DNA of 64,000 nt from Cognatiluteimonas weifangensis (GCF_003416885.1 NZ_QVPD01000005.1:124001-188000); one strand, 5' to 3'; shown: positions 9,538 through 19,368, counted from the first letter of the stretch. Notes: a model not told the origin generated them from the sequence alone. Numbers and translations are program-made.

Positions 9538-11553
9538 TCACGGCTCCAGGGTGATCAGCACGGTGTCGGCCTCGACGAACTCGCCGGCCGCCGCGCCCAC
9601 GCTCGCGACCACGCCGTCGCGCGGCGCCTTGAGCGCGAGCTCCATCTTCATCGCCTCGATGACCAGCAGTTCCTGCCCCGCCACGACGCTCTCTCCCGGG
9701 CCGGCCTTCACCACCACCACGCGTCCCGGCATCGGTGCCCGCAGGCGGTCGTCCTGGGCGCCCTGGGTCTCGCCCTGGCGACGATACACCTCGACCGGCT
9801 CCAGTTGCAGGCGGGACTGGCCGTCGTGCAGCAGCAGCCGGCGCGGCCCGGCGCGGTACAGGAACCGCTGCGCGCGCTGGTCGAAACGGGCGCCGAGCAC
9901 ACCGTCCTCCAGCCGCGCCCCGGAAACCGTGACCGCGTGCCCGCCGGCCTCGATCCGGTACTCGCCGCCGCTGCCCTGGGCGGTCAGCAGCAGGCGCTGG
10001 CCGCGGTGCAGGAAAGCCAGGTGGCGCTTGCCGGCATGGCCCAGGCGCCAGCCGTCGGCCAGCGCCCAGGGCGACCCGGGGTCGGCCGAGCCGGCGGCCC
10101 GCGCCGCCTGCGCCTGCTCCTGCAGCAGCAACTGCACGGTGGCCGCGGCGAACAGCTGCTGCGGGTCGACCGCGGCGTCGGCGGCAGGGACGAATTCGTC
10201 GAGATGGCGGTCCAGGTAGCCGGTGTCGATGCTGGCGCCGACGATCGCCGGGTGCCGCACCAGCCGTTCCAGGAACGCGATGTTGGACTTGGGCCCGACG
10301 ACGTCGCATTGCGCCAGCGCCTCGCGCAGCCGCGCCAGCGCTCGCGGGCGGTCGGCGTCGTGCACGATGAGCTTGGCGATCATCGGGTCGTAGAAGATGC
10401 TGACGGTGTCGCCTTCGACCACGCCCGAGTCGATGCGCACGTGCGCGCCCGGCGCCGGCAGCCGCAGCCGTTCCAGGGTGCCGGACCCGGGCAGGAAGCC
10501 GGCTTCCGGATCCTCGGCGTACAGCCGCACCTCGATCGCGTGGCCGCGCTGCGGCACCTGCTCCTGGGCCAGCGGCAGCGGCTTGTCGGCGGCGACCCGC
10601 AGCTGCCATTCGACCAGGTCCAGGCCGGTGGTCATCTCGGTCACCGGATGCTCGACCTGCAGCCGGGTGTTGATCTCCATGAAGTAGAACTCGCCCGACG
10701 GGGCGACGATGAACTCCACCGTGCCGGCGTTGGCGTAGTCGATCGCGCGCGCCGCCTGCACCGCGGCCGCGCCCATCGCCGCGCGCAGCTCCGGGGTCAG
10801 GAACGGCGAGGGCGATTCTTCCAGCACCTTCTGGTAGCGGCGCTGGGCCGAGCATTCGCGCTCGTTGAGGTGGATCGCGTTGCTGTGCGTGTCGGCGAAC
10901 ACCTGGATCTCGATGTGCCGCGGCGACTGCACGTAGCGCTCCAGCAGCACGCGGTCGCGGCCGAACGCGCCGGCGGCCTCGCGCTGGCAGCTTTCCAGGT
11001 GCGGCAGGAACTCCTCCAGCGTGCGCACCACGCGCATGCCCTTGCCGCCGCCGCCGTGCGCGGCCTTGATCATCAGCGGAAAACCGATCCGCGCCGCCTC
11101 GCGCGCCAGCGCCTGTGGCGACTGCTCGGCGCCGGTGTAGCCCGGCACCACCGGCACCCCGGCGGCGGCCATCAGGTCCTTGGCGCCGGCCTTGCTGCCC
11201 ATCTTCCGCATCGATGCCGCCGACGGGCCGATGAACACCAGTCCGGCGGCCACGACCGCCGCGGCGAAGTCGGCGTTCTCGCTGAGGAAGCCGTAACCGG
11301 GATGGATCGCCTGCGCGCCCGATTGCCGGGCGACTTCGATGATGGCATCGCCGCGCAGGTAGCTGTCCTGCGGCTGCGGCCCGCCGATCGGCCAGGCCTC
11401 GTCGGCCTGGCGCACGTGCTGGGCGTCGGTGTCGGCCTGCGAATACACCGCCACGGTGCGGATACCCAGGCGCCGGCAGGTGCGGATCACGCGGCAGGCG
11501 ATCTCGCCGCGGTTGGCGATCAGGATCTTGTCGAACAGCGGGGCGGAGGCCAT
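9538..11553 (-). CDS. liuD: Methylcrotonyl-CoA carboxylase, biotin-containing alpha subunit
   Basis: This 671-residue protein has a biotin carboxylase domain (about 1-450) beginning [17 protein letters not shown]. The ATP-binding loop [11 protein letters not shown] and the catalytic [14 protein letters not shown] are present. A linker/BT region follows, then a C-terminal biotinyl domain with EAMKMEL, biotinylated Lys at 636. Together with LiuB it carboxylates 3-methylcrotonyl-CoA. The family also includes propionyl- and acetyl-CoA carboxylases; assignment to the leucine pathway rests on its position between liuC and liuE. Its ATG overlaps the liuC stop by one base. Confidence 0.92.
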   Translation of the reverse strand: MASAPLFDKILIANRGEIACRVIRTCRRLGIRTVAVYSQADTDAQHVRQADEAWPIGGPQPQDSYLRGDAIIEVARQSGAQAIHPGYGFLSENADFAAAVVAAGLVFIGPSAASMRKMGSKAGAKDLMAAAGVPVVPGYTGAEQSPQALAREAARIGFPLMIKAAHGGGGKGMRVVRTLEEFLPHLESCQREAAGAFGRDRVLLERYVQSPRHIEIQVFADTHSNAIHLNERECSAQRRYQKVLEESPSPFLTPELRAAMGAAAVQAARAIDYANAGTVEFIVAPSGEFYFMEINTRLQVEHPVTEMTTGLDLVEWQLRVAADKPLPLAQEQVPQRGHAIEVRLYAEDPEAGFLPGSGTLERLRLPAPGAHVRIDSGVVEGDTVSIFYDPMIAKLIVHDADRPRALARLREALAQCDVVGPKSNIAFLERLVRHPAIVGASIDTGYLDRHLDEFVPAADAAVDPQQLFAAATVQLLLQEQAQAARAAGSADPGSPWALADGWRLGHAGKRHLAFLHRGQRLLLTAQGSGGEYRIEAGGHAVTVSGARLEDGVLGARFDQRAQRFLYRAGPRRLLLHDGQSRLQLEPVEVYRRQGETQGAQDDRLRAPMPGRVVVVKAGPGESVVAGQELLVIEAMKMELALKAPRDGVVASVGAAAGEFVEADTVLITLEP

Positions 11554-12350
11554 CAGTGCGCGGTCCAGGCGGGCTTGCGCTTTTCCAGGAACGCGGCGAT
11601 GCCTTCCTGGCCTTCCGGCGAGACCCGCAGGCGCGCGATCAGGGCGGCGTTGGCGGCATCGACCGCGGCCGTGTCGGTGGCGGCGGCGACCTCGCGCACC
11701 AGCGCCTTGGCGCCGGCGGCGGCGACCGGTCCGGCCTTCAGCAACAGCTCGATCTGCCGTTGCACCGCGGTGTCCAGCGCGGCCGCGTCGACCACCTCGT
11801 GCAGCAGGCCGATGCGCCGGGCTTCGGCAGCGTCGAAGATTTCCGCGCTGGCGAACCAGCGCCGCGCCTGGCGCGCGCCGACCGCCGCGATCACGTACGG
11901 TGAGATCACCGCCGGCAGCAGCCCGAGCCGGCTTTCGGTGAGGCCGAACTTCGCTCCCGCCACGCCGATGGCGATGTCGCAGGCCGCGACCAGGCCGACG
12001 CCGCCGCCGAACGCGGCGCCGTGCACGCGCGCGATGGTCGGCTTGGGCAGTGCGTCGAGGGTGCGCAGCAGGCGGGCGAGGGCGAGCGCGTCGTCGCGGT
12101 TCTCGGCCTCGCTGGCGGCGGCCATGCCGCGCATCCAGTTCAGGTCGGCGCCGGCGGAGAACGAGGCGCCGGCGCCTTCCAGCACCACCACGCGCACGCC
12201 GGGATCGGCGCCGAGGGCCGACAACGCGGCGGTCAGCGCCGCGACCAGACCGGCGTCGAAGGCATTGTGCAGTTGCGGCCGGTTCAGCCGCAGGCGGGCC
12301 ACGGCGCCGTCGCGCTGGGCCAGCAATGGCAAGGGTTCGCTCACGCCCAC
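11553..12350 (-). CDS. liuC: Methylglutaconyl-CoA hydratase (enoyl-CoA hydratase family)
   Basis: This 265-residue crotonase-fold protein hydrates 3-methylglutaconyl-CoA to HMG-CoA. The first oxyanion-hole segment reads SAGADLNWM, a pattern typical of methylglutaconyl-CoA hydratases, and the second is HGAAFGGGVGL. The catalytic region KFGLTESRLGLLPAVISPYV carries the Glu. It is the first gene of the liuC-liuD-liuE run, so the promoter should lie in the divergent gap to the FTR1 gene. Confidence 0.92.
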   Translation of the reverse strand: MGVSEPLPLLAQRDGAVARLRLNRPQLHNAFDAGLVAALTAALSALGADPGVRVVVLEGAGASFSAGADLNWMRGMAAASEAENRDDALALARLLRTLDALPKPTIARVHGAAFGGGVGLVAACDIAIGVAGAKFGLTESRLGLLPAVISPYVIAAVGARQARRWFASAEIFDAAEARRIGLLHEVVDAAALDTAVQRQIELLLKAGPVAAAGAKALVREVAAATDTAAVDAANAALIARLRVSPEGQEGIAAFLEKRKPAWTAH

Positions 12351-12391
12351 ATCCCCCGATTCGGGCGGTCATGATACCGGGCGGCGACAGG

Positions 12392-12410
12392 GAGAATGCG
12401 ATCCATTCTC
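12392..12410. promoter_or_regulatory. Fur-box-like dyad upstream of the FTR1 gene
   Basis: The 19 bases GAGAATGCGATCCATTCTC form a 6-7-6 inverted repeat and match the Fur consensus GATAATGATAATCATTATC at 13 of 19 positions. A possible -10 element, TATCAT, lies just downstream. The dyad is 49 bases before the FTR1 start, so iron repression is a reasonable inference. It also sits 41 bases upstream of divergent liuC. Confidence 0.6.
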
Positions 12411-12459
12411 GTTTATCATAGGATGACCGATCCGCCATCCCCCTGCCAGGCCAGGTTCC

Positions 12460-14397
12460 ATGTCCCGATTCCGTTGGCTGTTCCTCCCGCTGCTGGCGGC
12501 CGCGCTTGTGCTGGGCGCCTTTGCGGCGCGGGCCAATCCGCAGGCGCAGATGCTGTGGCAGCTGCTCGACTACATCGCCGTGGACTACCCGGGCGCGGTG
12601 CGCGACGGCAAGGTGATCAGCGCCATCGAGTACCAGGAGATGCAGGAGTTCTCGGCCACCGTGGGCGAACGCCTCGCGCAGTTGCCTGCGCATCCGGCGC
12701 GCAGCGGACTGCAGACCGAAGCCGCGGCGTTGCAGGCCGCGGTGGCCGCCAAGGCCGCGCCGGCCGAGGTCGAACGCCTGGCGCGGGCGCTGGCGGACGA
12801 CCTGCTGCGCGCCTATCCGGTGCCGCGTGCGCCCGACCGCGTCCCCGACCTGGCCGGGGCGGCCGCGCTGTACCAGCAGCATTGCGCCAGTTGCCACGGC
12901 GCCACCGGCGCCGGCGACGGCCCCGCCGGCATCGCCCTGGATCCGCCGCCGATCGACTTCACCGACGCCGCGCGCGCGCGGCAGCGCAGCGTGTTCGCGC
13001 TGCAACAGGTGATCGAACAGGGCCTCGCCGGCACGGCGATGGCCAGCTATGCCCGACTGCCGGAAACCGACCGCTGGGCGCTGGCGTTCTACGTCGGGCA
13101 ACTCGCCTTCCCGCAGGCGCGGATGTCCCGCGGCGAGGCGCTGTGGCTGCAGCGCGCCGACGTGCGCACCGCGGTGCCGGACCTCGCGGCACTGGTGCAG
13201 ACCTTGCCCGGCGGCATCGCCGGGCTGGACCAGGCCCAGGCCGACGACCTGACCGCGTACCTGCGGCGGCAGCCGCAGGCGGTCGCAGCCGGGAGCGCTG
13301 CCGGCGGCGTCGCCCCCCTGACGCTCGCCCGCAGCCGCCTGCAGGAAGGCATGGTCGCCTACGCCGCCGGCGACGCGCACGCGGCGCGCGACAAGTTCCT
13401 GTCCGCCTACCTCGACGGTTTCGAACCGGTCGAGCCGATGCTGGCCACGCGCGACAAGCCGCTGCTGGCCGAGGTCGAAGCGGCGATGATCGCGTTGCGC
13501 GCGCAGGTCGGCGCGCGCGCCGATGTTGCCGCGGTGCAGGCGCGGGTGACGGAGGTGGCGGCCCTGTTCGATCGCGCCGAGATCGCGATCGGCGGCGGCG
13601 ATGCCGAGACCGGCGCCGGCGCGGCCTTCGTCGGCGCGCTGACCATCCTGCTGCGCGAGGGCCTGGAAGCGCTGCTGCTGGTGATCGCGATGGTGGCGTT
13701 CCTGCGCAAGTCCGATCGCACCGACGCGATGCCCTACATCCATGGCGGCTGGATCGGCGCGCTGCTGGCCGGCGGCGCGACCTGGCTGGTCGCCACCCAT
13801 CTGGTCGAGGTGAGCGGCGCCAGCCGCGAACTCACCGAGGGCTTCGCGGCGCTGTTCGCGGCCGCGGTGCTGGTGTCGGTCGGCATCTGGATGCACGGCA
13901 AGAGCCAAGCCAACGCCTGGCAACGCTACGTCCGCGAGCAGATGTCGCAGGCGCTGTCGCGCGGGTCGGCCTGGTTCATGTTCCTGCTGGCGTTCGTGAT
14001 CGTCTATCGCGAGGCGTTCGAGACGGTGCTGTTCTATGCCGCGCTGTGGAGCCAGGGCAACCATTCGGCGGTGCTGGCGGGGGCGGCGACCGCGGTGGTG
14101 GCGCTGGCGGCGATCGGCTGGCTGATGCTGCGCTACAGCCGCAAGCTGCCGTTCGGGCAGTTCTTCGCGGTCAGCGCGCTGCTGATGGCGGTGCTGGCGG
14201 TGGTGCTGGCAGGCAAGGGCGTGGCCGCGCTGCAGGAGGCGGGCTGGCTGCCGGTGTCGCTGGTGCCCGCGCCGAGCATCGACCTGCTCGGGGTGCATCC
14301 GACCTCGCAGGGCCTGCTGGCGCAGCTGGCGGTGCTGCTGGTGCTGGTCGCGGGCTTCGCCTGGAATGCGCGCGGCGCACGTATTGCCGCGCGCTGA
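12460..14397 (+). CDS. Cytochrome c-FTR1 fusion iron permease
   Basis: This 645-residue protein starts with a signal peptide (residues 1-25, ending ARA). It then has a periplasmic c-type heme domain with CASCH at 142-146, a spacer, and a C-terminal FTR1 permease of about seven helices from residue 390. The two REXXE iron-binding motifs are present as REGLE (399-403) and REAFE (517-521). FTR1 permeases import iron coupled to oxidation. The attached cytochrome could supply or accept the electrons in place of a separate ferroxidase, which is an inference. The upstream Fur-like dyad supports a role in iron supply. Confidence 0.9.
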   Translation: MSRFRWLFLPLLAAALVLGAFAARANPQAQMLWQLLDYIAVDYPGAVRDGKVISAIEYQEMQEFSATVGERLAQLPAHPARSGLQTEAAALQAAVAAKAAPAEVERLARALADDLLRAYPVPRAPDRVPDLAGAAALYQQHCASCHGATGAGDGPAGIALDPPPIDFTDAARARQRSVFALQQVIEQGLAGTAMASYARLPETDRWALAFYVGQLAFPQARMSRGEALWLQRADVRTAVPDLAALVQTLPGGIAGLDQAQADDLTAYLRRQPQAVAAGSAAGGVAPLTLARSRLQEGMVAYAAGDAHAARDKFLSAYLDGFEPVEPMLATRDKPLLAEVEAAMIALRAQVGARADVAAVQARVTEVAALFDRAEIAIGGGDAETGAGAAFVGALTILLREGLEALLLVIAMVAFLRKSDRTDAMPYIHGGWIGALLAGGATWLVATHLVEVSGASRELTEGFAALFAAAVLVSVGIWMHGKSQANAWQRYVREQMSQALSRGSAWFMFLLAFVIVYREAFETVLFYAALWSQGNHSAVLAGAATAVVALAAIGWLMLRYSRKLPFGQFFAVSALLMAVLAVVLAGKGVAALQEAGWLPVSLVPAPSIDLLGVHPTSQGLLAQLAVLLVLVAGFAWNARGARIAAR

Positions 14398-14419
14398 GGA
14401 GACGGAGCGTCGCCGTCGT

Positions 14420-14782
14420 CTAATGCCTGCGGCGGACCTTGGTGTCGGTGGCTTCGGTCATCTCGACCTGCAGGGTGAACACGCGCAATTCGTCCGGGTG
14501 CAGGGCGCCCACGCCGATGATCTGGCGGTTGATCTCCTCGCCGCGCTCGTTGCGCAGGGAGAGCACCATCGAGTACTCGTAGACCTTCTCGCCTGCCGGG
14601 GGCGCGAGCGTGCCCTCGATGCGCAGCGGCGAGATGCGGGTCTTCTCGCGTTGCAGCGAGGCCTCGTCGTAGCGCAGGTGGCCCCGGCAGGCGGGGCACA
14701 CGCTGGCGCTTTCGAGGATGGTCGCCTTGCAGTGGGGGCACGGGCGCGTCGCGCCCGCGGTCCCCGGGCGCGCGCTGCTCAT
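14420..14782 (-). CDS. Small zinc-ribbon protein next to bactofilin
   Basis: This 120-residue protein begins with a four-cysteine zinc ribbon, CPHCKATILESASVCPAC, near residues 15-32. A beta-rich domain follows with no recognised active site (YEYSMVLSLRNERGEEINRQ to VEMTEATDTK). It has no signal peptide or membrane segment. Its start overlaps the bactofilin stop by four bases, so the two products are likely made together and may interact. A role in organising the bactofilin polymer is possible but not shown. Confidence 0.75.
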   Translation of the reverse strand: MSSARPGTAGATRPCPHCKATILESASVCPACRGHLRYDEASLQREKTRISPLRIEGTLAPPAGEKVYEYSMVLSLRNERGEEINRQIIGVGALHPDELRVFTLQVEMTEATDTKVRRRH

Positions 14783-15294
14783 GACGCGGAGATGCTTTCC
14801 ACGTTGCCGGCGGGTTTCGCGGCGCCCTTGTCGTCCCAGCCGAAATCGGCCTGGCCGCGCATGCGCGCACCGGCGGCCACGGTGAGCGAGCCGGCCTTGA
14901 CGTCGCCGACCAGCACGCCGCCCTGCAGCAGCTCGACCTGCGCGGCGCCTTCGATGTTGCCTTCCAGCTCCCCGGCGATCATCACGCGCTTGGCGCGCAC
15001 GCCGCCGGTGAGGCGGGCGCCGGGCTCGATGGTCAGATCGCCCTGGACGTTGACGTCGCCCTTGAACTTGCCGGCGATGCGGACGTGACCGGAGCCTTCG
15101 ATCTTGCCCTCGATCGTCAAGTCGGCCGCGATCAGCGATTCCTTGGCCGCGACCGGCTCGGCGCGGCGCGGCGGGATTCCGGGACTGGGGGAGGAGGTGT
15201 CCGTGGCGGCCGGCATCTCACGGTAGGGCGGCGGGTCGGGGGTGAACGGGGCCGCTTCCTTTTTGGCCGTGCTCTGCGGGTTGAAGATCGCCAT
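14779..15294 (-). CDS. Bactofilin-family cytoskeletal protein
   Basis: This 171-residue protein has a Pro-rich N-terminal tail (about 1-50) and then a right-handed beta-helix core. The core shows the repeating bactofilin pattern seen in LTIEGKIEGSGHVRIAGKFK and ELEGNIEGAAQVELLQG. Bactofilins polymerise into cytoplasmic or membrane-associated filaments that position cell-wall or polar machinery. The ATG at 15294 is preferred over upstream in-frame codons because GAGGA lies about 10 bases before it. It is followed by the overlapping zinc-ribbon gene. Confidence 0.87.
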   Translation of the reverse strand: MAIFNPQSTAKKEAAPFTPDPPPYREMPAATDTSSPSPGIPPRRAEPVAAKESLIAADLTIEGKIEGSGHVRIAGKFKGDVNVQGDLTIEPGARLTGGVRAKRVMIAGELEGNIEGAAQVELLQGGVLVGDVKAGSLTVAAGARMRGQADFGWDDKGAAKPAGNVESISAS

Positions 15295-15426
15295 GGCAAG
15301 AAAATCCTCGTGTGACTGCGTTGTGATGATGCCCCCTGCACCATCGAGACTAGCACGCCGGTTGCGCGCATTGCCTGTGCGCGGCATCACCAATTTCCGG
15401 TCGCGGCCGTGCCGGGTCTGGCGCGA

Positions 15427-17052
15427 TTACATCCGGAACACGCCGAAGCGGGTGCCCGCGCGGCCCGGCGCGCTTTCGATCGGCGCGTTCAGCGACGCCG
15501 AGATCCCCAGTCCCAGCACCCGCCGGGTGTCGGCCGGGTCGATGATGCCGTCGTCCCACAGCCGCGCGGTGGCGTACCACGGGCTGCCCTGGGATTCGTA
15601 CTGTTCGCGGATCGGCGCCTTGAATGCCTCTTCTTCCGCCGCCGGCCAGTCGCCGCCGCGGGCCTCGATGCCGTCGCGCCTGACCGTCGCCAGCACGCTC
15701 GCCGCCTGCTCGCCGCCCATCACCGAGATGCGCGCGTTGGGCCACATCCACAGGAAGCGCGCGCCGTAGGCACGGCCGCACATCGCGTAGTTGCCGGCGC
15801 CGAAGCTGCCGCCGATCACCACGGTGAACTTGGGCACGTGGCTGCACGCCACCGCCGTCACCATCTTGGCGCCGTCCTTGGCGATGCCGGCCTGCTCGTA
15901 CTTCTTGCCGACCATGAAGCCGGTGATGTTCTGCAGGAACACCAGCGGGATGCCGCGCTGGTTGCACAGCTCGATGAAGTGCGCGCCCTTGAGCGCCGAT
16001 TCGGAGAACAGGATGCCGTTGTTGGCGACGATGCCCACCGGATAGCCGTGCAGGTGGGCGAAGCCGGTGACCAGGGTCTTGCCGTAGCGCGCCTTGAATT
16101 CCTGCAGCTCGCTGCCGTCGACGATGCGCGCGATCACCTCGCGGATGTCGAACGGGCGGCGCGTGTCCTTCGGCACGATCCCGTACAGCTCCTCGCTGGC
16201 GTACAGCGGCTCGCGCGACTCGCGCACCGCCAGCGGCAGCGCCTTGCGGCGATTGAGGTTGGCGACGATGTCGCGCGCGATCTGCAGCGCGTGGCGGTCG
16301 TCCTCGGCGAAGTGGTCGGCGACGCCGGAGATCGCGGTGTGCACGTCGGCGCCGCCGAGGGTCTCGGCATCGACGATCTCGCCGGTAGCCGCCTTCACCA
16401 GCGGCGGGCCGCCGAGGAAGATCGTGCCCTGTTCCTTCACGATCACCGACTCGTCGCTCATCGCCGGCACGTAGGCGCCGCCGGCGGTGCAACTGCCCAT
16501 CACCACCGCGACCTGCGGGATGTTCTCGGCGCTCATCCGCGCCTGGTTGTAGAAGATCCGGCCGAAGTGCTCCTTGTCCGGAAACACCTCGTCCTGCAGC
16601 GGCAGGAACGCGCCGCCGGAGTCGACCAGGTAGATGCACGGCAGGCGGTTCTCGCGCGCGATCTCCTGCGCGCGCAGGTGCTTTTTCACCGTGATCGGGA
16701 AGTAGGTGCCGCCTTTCACCGTGGCATCGTTGGCGACCACCACCACTTCCTGGCCGCACACCCGGCCGATGCCGCAGACCATGCCGGCCGCCGGCGCCTT
16801 GCCGTCGTACATGTCCTCGGCCGCCAGCGGCGCGATCTCCAGGAACGGCGAGCCCGGGTCGAGCAGGGCGACCAGGCGCTCGCGCACCAGCAGCTTGCCG
16901 CGCTGGGTGTGCTTGTCGCGGGCCTTCTGCCCGCCGCCCTCGGCCGCGTGCGCCAGGCGCCGGTCGAGTTCGTCGACCAGGGCGCGGTGCCAGGCGACGT
17001 TGTCGCGGAATTCGGGCGAGCGCGGATCCAGTTGCGAGGCGATGGCGGGCAT
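15427..17052 (-). CDS. liuB: Methylcrotonyl-CoA carboxylase, beta (carboxyltransferase) subunit
   Basis: This 541-residue protein is a biotin-dependent carboxyltransferase with N- and C-terminal crotonase-like halves. The sequences [19 protein letters not shown] and [17 protein letters not shown] are hallmarks of methylcrotonyl-CoA rather than propionyl-CoA carboxyltransferases, as is [16 protein letters not shown]. It transfers CO2 from the LiuD biotin to 3-methylcrotonyl-CoA. Unlike in the compact liu operon known from Pseudomonas, it is separated from liuC-D-E by the bactofilin pair and the FTR1 gene. The ATG at 17052 gives the family length; the frame upstream is low-complexity lipoprotein shadow. 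Confidence 0.92.
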   Translation of the reverse strand: MPAIASQLDPRSPEFRDNVAWHRALVDELDRRLAHAAEGGGQKARDKHTQRGKLLVRERLVALLDPGSPFLEIAPLAAEDMYDGKAPAAGMVCGIGRVCGQEVVVVANDATVKGGTYFPITVKKHLRAQEIARENRLPCIYLVDSGGAFLPLQDEVFPDKEHFGRIFYNQARMSAENIPQVAVVMGSCTAGGAYVPAMSDESVIVKEQGTIFLGGPPLVKAATGEIVDAETLGGADVHTAISGVADHFAEDDRHALQIARDIVANLNRRKALPLAVRESREPLYASEELYGIVPKDTRRPFDIREVIARIVDGSELQEFKARYGKTLVTGFAHLHGYPVGIVANNGILFSESALKGAHFIELCNQRGIPLVFLQNITGFMVGKKYEQAGIAKDGAKMVTAVACSHVPKFTVVIGGSFGAGNYAMCGRAYGARFLWMWPNARISVMGGEQAASVLATVRRDGIEARGGDWPAAEEEAFKAPIREQYESQGSPWYATARLWDDGIIDPADTRRVLGLGISASLNAPIESAPGRAGTRFGVFRM

Positions 17053-17143
17053 GCGGTGCGGCAGGTGACAGCGGAGCCGCAAGGATACCGTTAGTCGCCG
17101 GGTGCCGATGACGGGTCGATGTGCGCGCTGGGCGCAGAAACAA

Positions 17144-17167
17144 GAAGACCCGCCGCAGCGGGTCTTC
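17144..17167 (-). terminator. Hairpin terminator after the Ala-rich lipoprotein gene
   Basis: Arms GAAGACCCG and CGGGTCTTC flank a 6-base loop. On the minus strand the stem is followed by a T-rich run (TTGTTTC). It lies 22 bases after the stop codon of the lipoprotein gene at 17189-17548. Confidence 0.7.
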
Positions 17168-17188
17168 CTGCACGTCGTGGAAAGACGC

Positions 17189-17548
17189 TTACTTCTTGGC
17201 TTCTTCGGCGGCGGCGTCGGCCTTGTCGGCGACGTTCTGCGCGGCGTCGGCCGTGGCCTGCGCGGCATCGGCGGTGGCGTCGGCAGCGGTGGCAGCGGCT
17301 TCGTTGGCGGCGGCCTTGGCGGCGTCGGCGGCCTGGTCGACGTTGGCGGCGACTTCACCGGCGGCCTCGCCGGTGGCGGCGGCCGCGGCTTCCACGCCCT
17401 GCTGGGCGGCGTCGGCGGTGGCGGCGCCAGCCTGATCGGCGGCGGCGGCGGCCTCGGCGGCCTGCTGCTGGGCTTCCGGGGTCTCGTTCTTGCACGCCGA
17501 CAGGGCGAGCACGGCGGCGGCGGCGATGACGAAAAGCTTGGTGTTCAT
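17189..17548 (-). CDS. Ala-rich small lipoprotein (first of two)
   Basis: This 119-residue protein has a lipoprotein signal peptide with lipobox LSAC (Cys19), so it is probably membrane-anchored on the periplasmic side. The mature part is almost wholly Ala with Asp, Glu, Gln and Thr in heptad-like spacing ([20 protein letters not shown]), which predicts a long helix or coiled coil. It ends EEAKK. Composition and layout match its neighbour at 17736-18062, suggesting an old duplication. No known function; an Lpp-like structural role is speculation. Confidence 0.78.
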   Translation of the reverse strand: MNTKLFVIAAAAVLALSACKNETPEAQQQAAEAAAAADQAGAATADAAQQGVEAAAAATGEAAGEVAANVDQAADAAKAAANEAAATAADATADAAQATADAAQNVADKADAAAEEAKK

Positions 17549-17674
17549 GGCGATCTCCGAAGGGGTTGTCTGATGGAGCTGGTGGGCTCAGGCAACGCCT
17601 TTTCGCGCTGCGGGGTCGGCATCCGCCGACGGGCTGTCGTCAACCGACAGGGGTCCGGCCATGCGGGCCGGGAA

Positions 17675-17709
17675 GGAAAAAGCCGCCGGGGATGCCGACG
17701 GCTTTTTCC
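17675..17709 (-). terminator. Rho-independent terminator after the second lipoprotein gene
   Basis: Arms GGAAAAAGCCG (17675-17685) and CGGCTTTTTCC (17699-17709) form a perfect 11-bp stem with a run of A/T at its base. It lies 26 bases downstream of the stop codon of the minus-strand lipoprotein gene. Confidence 0.8.
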
Positions 17710-17735
17710 GATTTCAAAGCAGAACCCGGCCGATA

Positions 17736-18062
17736 TCAGTTGGCCGGGGTCTCGGCCGGAGCTTCCTCGGCCGGAGCTTCGGCCGGAGCAGCGGCGTCGG
17801 CCGGAGCAGCGGCGTCGGCGGCGGCATCAGCCTCGCCCATGGCGTCGGCGGAGGTGCCGGCGGCATCGGCGGCGGCGGCGGCGGCGTCGGCCGAAGCCTG
17901 GGCAGCGTCCGCAGCGGCGTCGGTGGTGGCGGCAGCAGCGTCGGCCGCTTCGGTGGCGGCGGTGGCGGCTTCGGCAGCCGAATCCTCGGCCTGCTGCTGG
18001 TTGGTGCACGCGGCCAGGGCCAGGCCCATGGCCAGGGCGAGCAGCGCCTTATTGATGATCAT
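17736..18062 (-). CDS. Ala-rich small lipoprotein (second of two)
   Basis: This 108-residue protein has a signal peptide (MIINKALLALAMGLALAAC) with lipobox LAAC at Cys19. An Ala-dominated helical segment follows, then an acidic Pro/Ala/Glu tail (AEAPAEEAPAETPAN). GAGGAA sits about 9 bases before the ATG at 18062, which decides the start over an upstream GTG. It has its own terminator, so it is likely a separate, well-expressed unit. Function is unknown. Confidence 0.76.
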   Translation of the reverse strand: MIINKALLALAMGLALAACTNQQQAEDSAAEAATAATEAADAAAATTDAAADAAQASADAAAAAADAAGTSADAMGEADAAADAAAPADAAAPAEAPAEEAPAETPAN

Positions 18063-18192
18063 GATCGGTGTTTCCTCGTCGTTGAGTTTGGCAACGCGCA
18101 ACTGCGCGCCTATAACATGATGACAAGCCCGTGTCGCCTGTCAAGCGGTTGGCCGCAATTTTTTTGTAAAGCCGTTTTTAACGACCCTGTGT

Positions 18193-19368
18193 TCACGCCA
18201 TCTCGACGGCGACTGCGGTGGCTTCGCCGCCACCGATGCACAGGGAGGCCACCCCCCGCTTGCCGCCGCGCGCCTGCAGGGCATGCAGCAGGGTCACCAG
18301 CAGGCGCGCGCCGCTGGCGCCGATCGGGTGGCCCAGGGCGACCGCGCCGCCGTTGACGTTGAGCCTGTCGTGGGCGATGCCCAGGTCGGTCATCGGCGCC
18401 ATCGCCACGCAGGAGAAGGCCTCGTTGATCTCGAACAGGTCGACGTCGGCCACGGTCCAGCCGGCCTTGTCCAGCACGTTGCGGATCGCCGAGACCGGTG
18501 CGGTGGTGAACCACTCCGGCGCCTGCGAGTGGGTGGCATGGGCCACGATCCGCGCCAGCGGCTTCAGGCCGCGGCGCTCGGCCTCGTCGGCGGCCATCAG
18601 TACGGTGGCCGCGGCGCCGTCGGAAATCTTGGAGGACGAGGCTGCGGTCAGCACGCCGTCCTTGCCGAAGGCGGCGCGCAGGCCGGGGATCCTGGCGACG
18701 TCGATCTTGCCCGGCTCCTCGTCCTGGTCGACCACCACTTCGCCCTTGCGGCTCTTGACCGTGACCGGGACGATCTCGGCGGCGAACGCGCCGGACGCCT
18801 GCGCGGCCTGCGCGCGCTTGACGCTCTCGGCCGAGTACGCGTCCAGCGCGGCGCGGTCGTAACCGTACTTGGCGCAGGCCATGTCGCCGAACACGCCCAT
18901 CGCCTTGCCGTCGTAGGGGTTGGTCAGGCCGTCCCAGGCCATGTGGTCGAGGAATTCGGCGCTGCCGTAGCGGATGCCGGTGCGCGAACCGTTGAGCAGG
19001 TGCGGGGCGTTGGTCATCGACTCCATGCCGCCGGCGACGACCACCCTGGCCGAGCCGGCCTTGATGATGTCGTGCGCCAGCATCACCGCCTTCATGCCCG
19101 AGCCGCAGACCTTGTTGATGGTGGTGCAGCCGGCCGACGCCGGGATCTGCGCGCCCAGCGAGGCCTGCCGCGCCGGCGCCTGGCCCAGGCCGGCCGGCAG
19201 CACGCAGCCCATGATCACCTCGTCGACCTGGTCCGGCGCCAGGTTGGCATGGGCCAGGGCGCCGGCGATGGCGGCGGTGCCCAGCACCGGCGTCGGCACG
19301 CCGGTGTACTGGCCCAGGAAGGAACCGATGGCGGTGCGCTTGGCGCCGACGATGACGATGTCGGTCAT
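18193..19368 (-). CDS. Acetyl-CoA C-acetyltransferase (thiolase)
   Basis: This 391-residue degradative/biosynthetic thiolase has the nucleophilic Cys88 in NKVCGSGMKA, the catalytic His347 in GGAVALGHPIGASGAR and the general acid Cys377 in SLCIGGGEA. It interconverts acetoacetyl-CoA and two acetyl-CoA, or cleaves 2-methylacetoacetyl-CoA. Because HMG-CoA lyase yields acetoacetate and acetyl-CoA, a thiolase here completes leucine and isoleucine breakdown. No acetoacetate-activating CoA transferase or synthetase is visible in the window. Confidence 0.93.
   Translation of the reverse strand: MTDIVIVGAKRTAIGSFLGQYTGVPTPVLGTAAIAGALAHANLAPDQVDEVIMGCVLPAGLGQAPARQASLGAQIPASAGCTTINKVCGSGMKAVMLAHDIIKAGSARVVVAGGMESMTNAPHLLNGSRTGIRYGSAEFLDHMAWDGLTNPYDGKAMGVFGDMACAKYGYDRAALDAYSAESVKRAQAAQASGAFAAEIVPVTVKSRKGEVVVDQDEEPGKIDVARIPGLRAAFGKDGVLTAASSSKISDGAAATVLMAADEAERRGLKPLARIVAHATHSQAPEWFTTAPVSAIRNVLDKAGWTVADVDLFEINEAFSCVAMAPMTDLGIAHDRLNVNGGAVALGHPIGASGARLLVTLLHALQARGGKRGVASLCIGGGEATAVAVEMA

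Noticed and set aside
9538..14298. A 1586-codon minus-strand frame that extends liuD upstream through liuC and the FTR1 gene
   Set aside because: Only the part from 11553 downward matches a protein family. The upstream part is antisense or out of frame to two well-supported genes.
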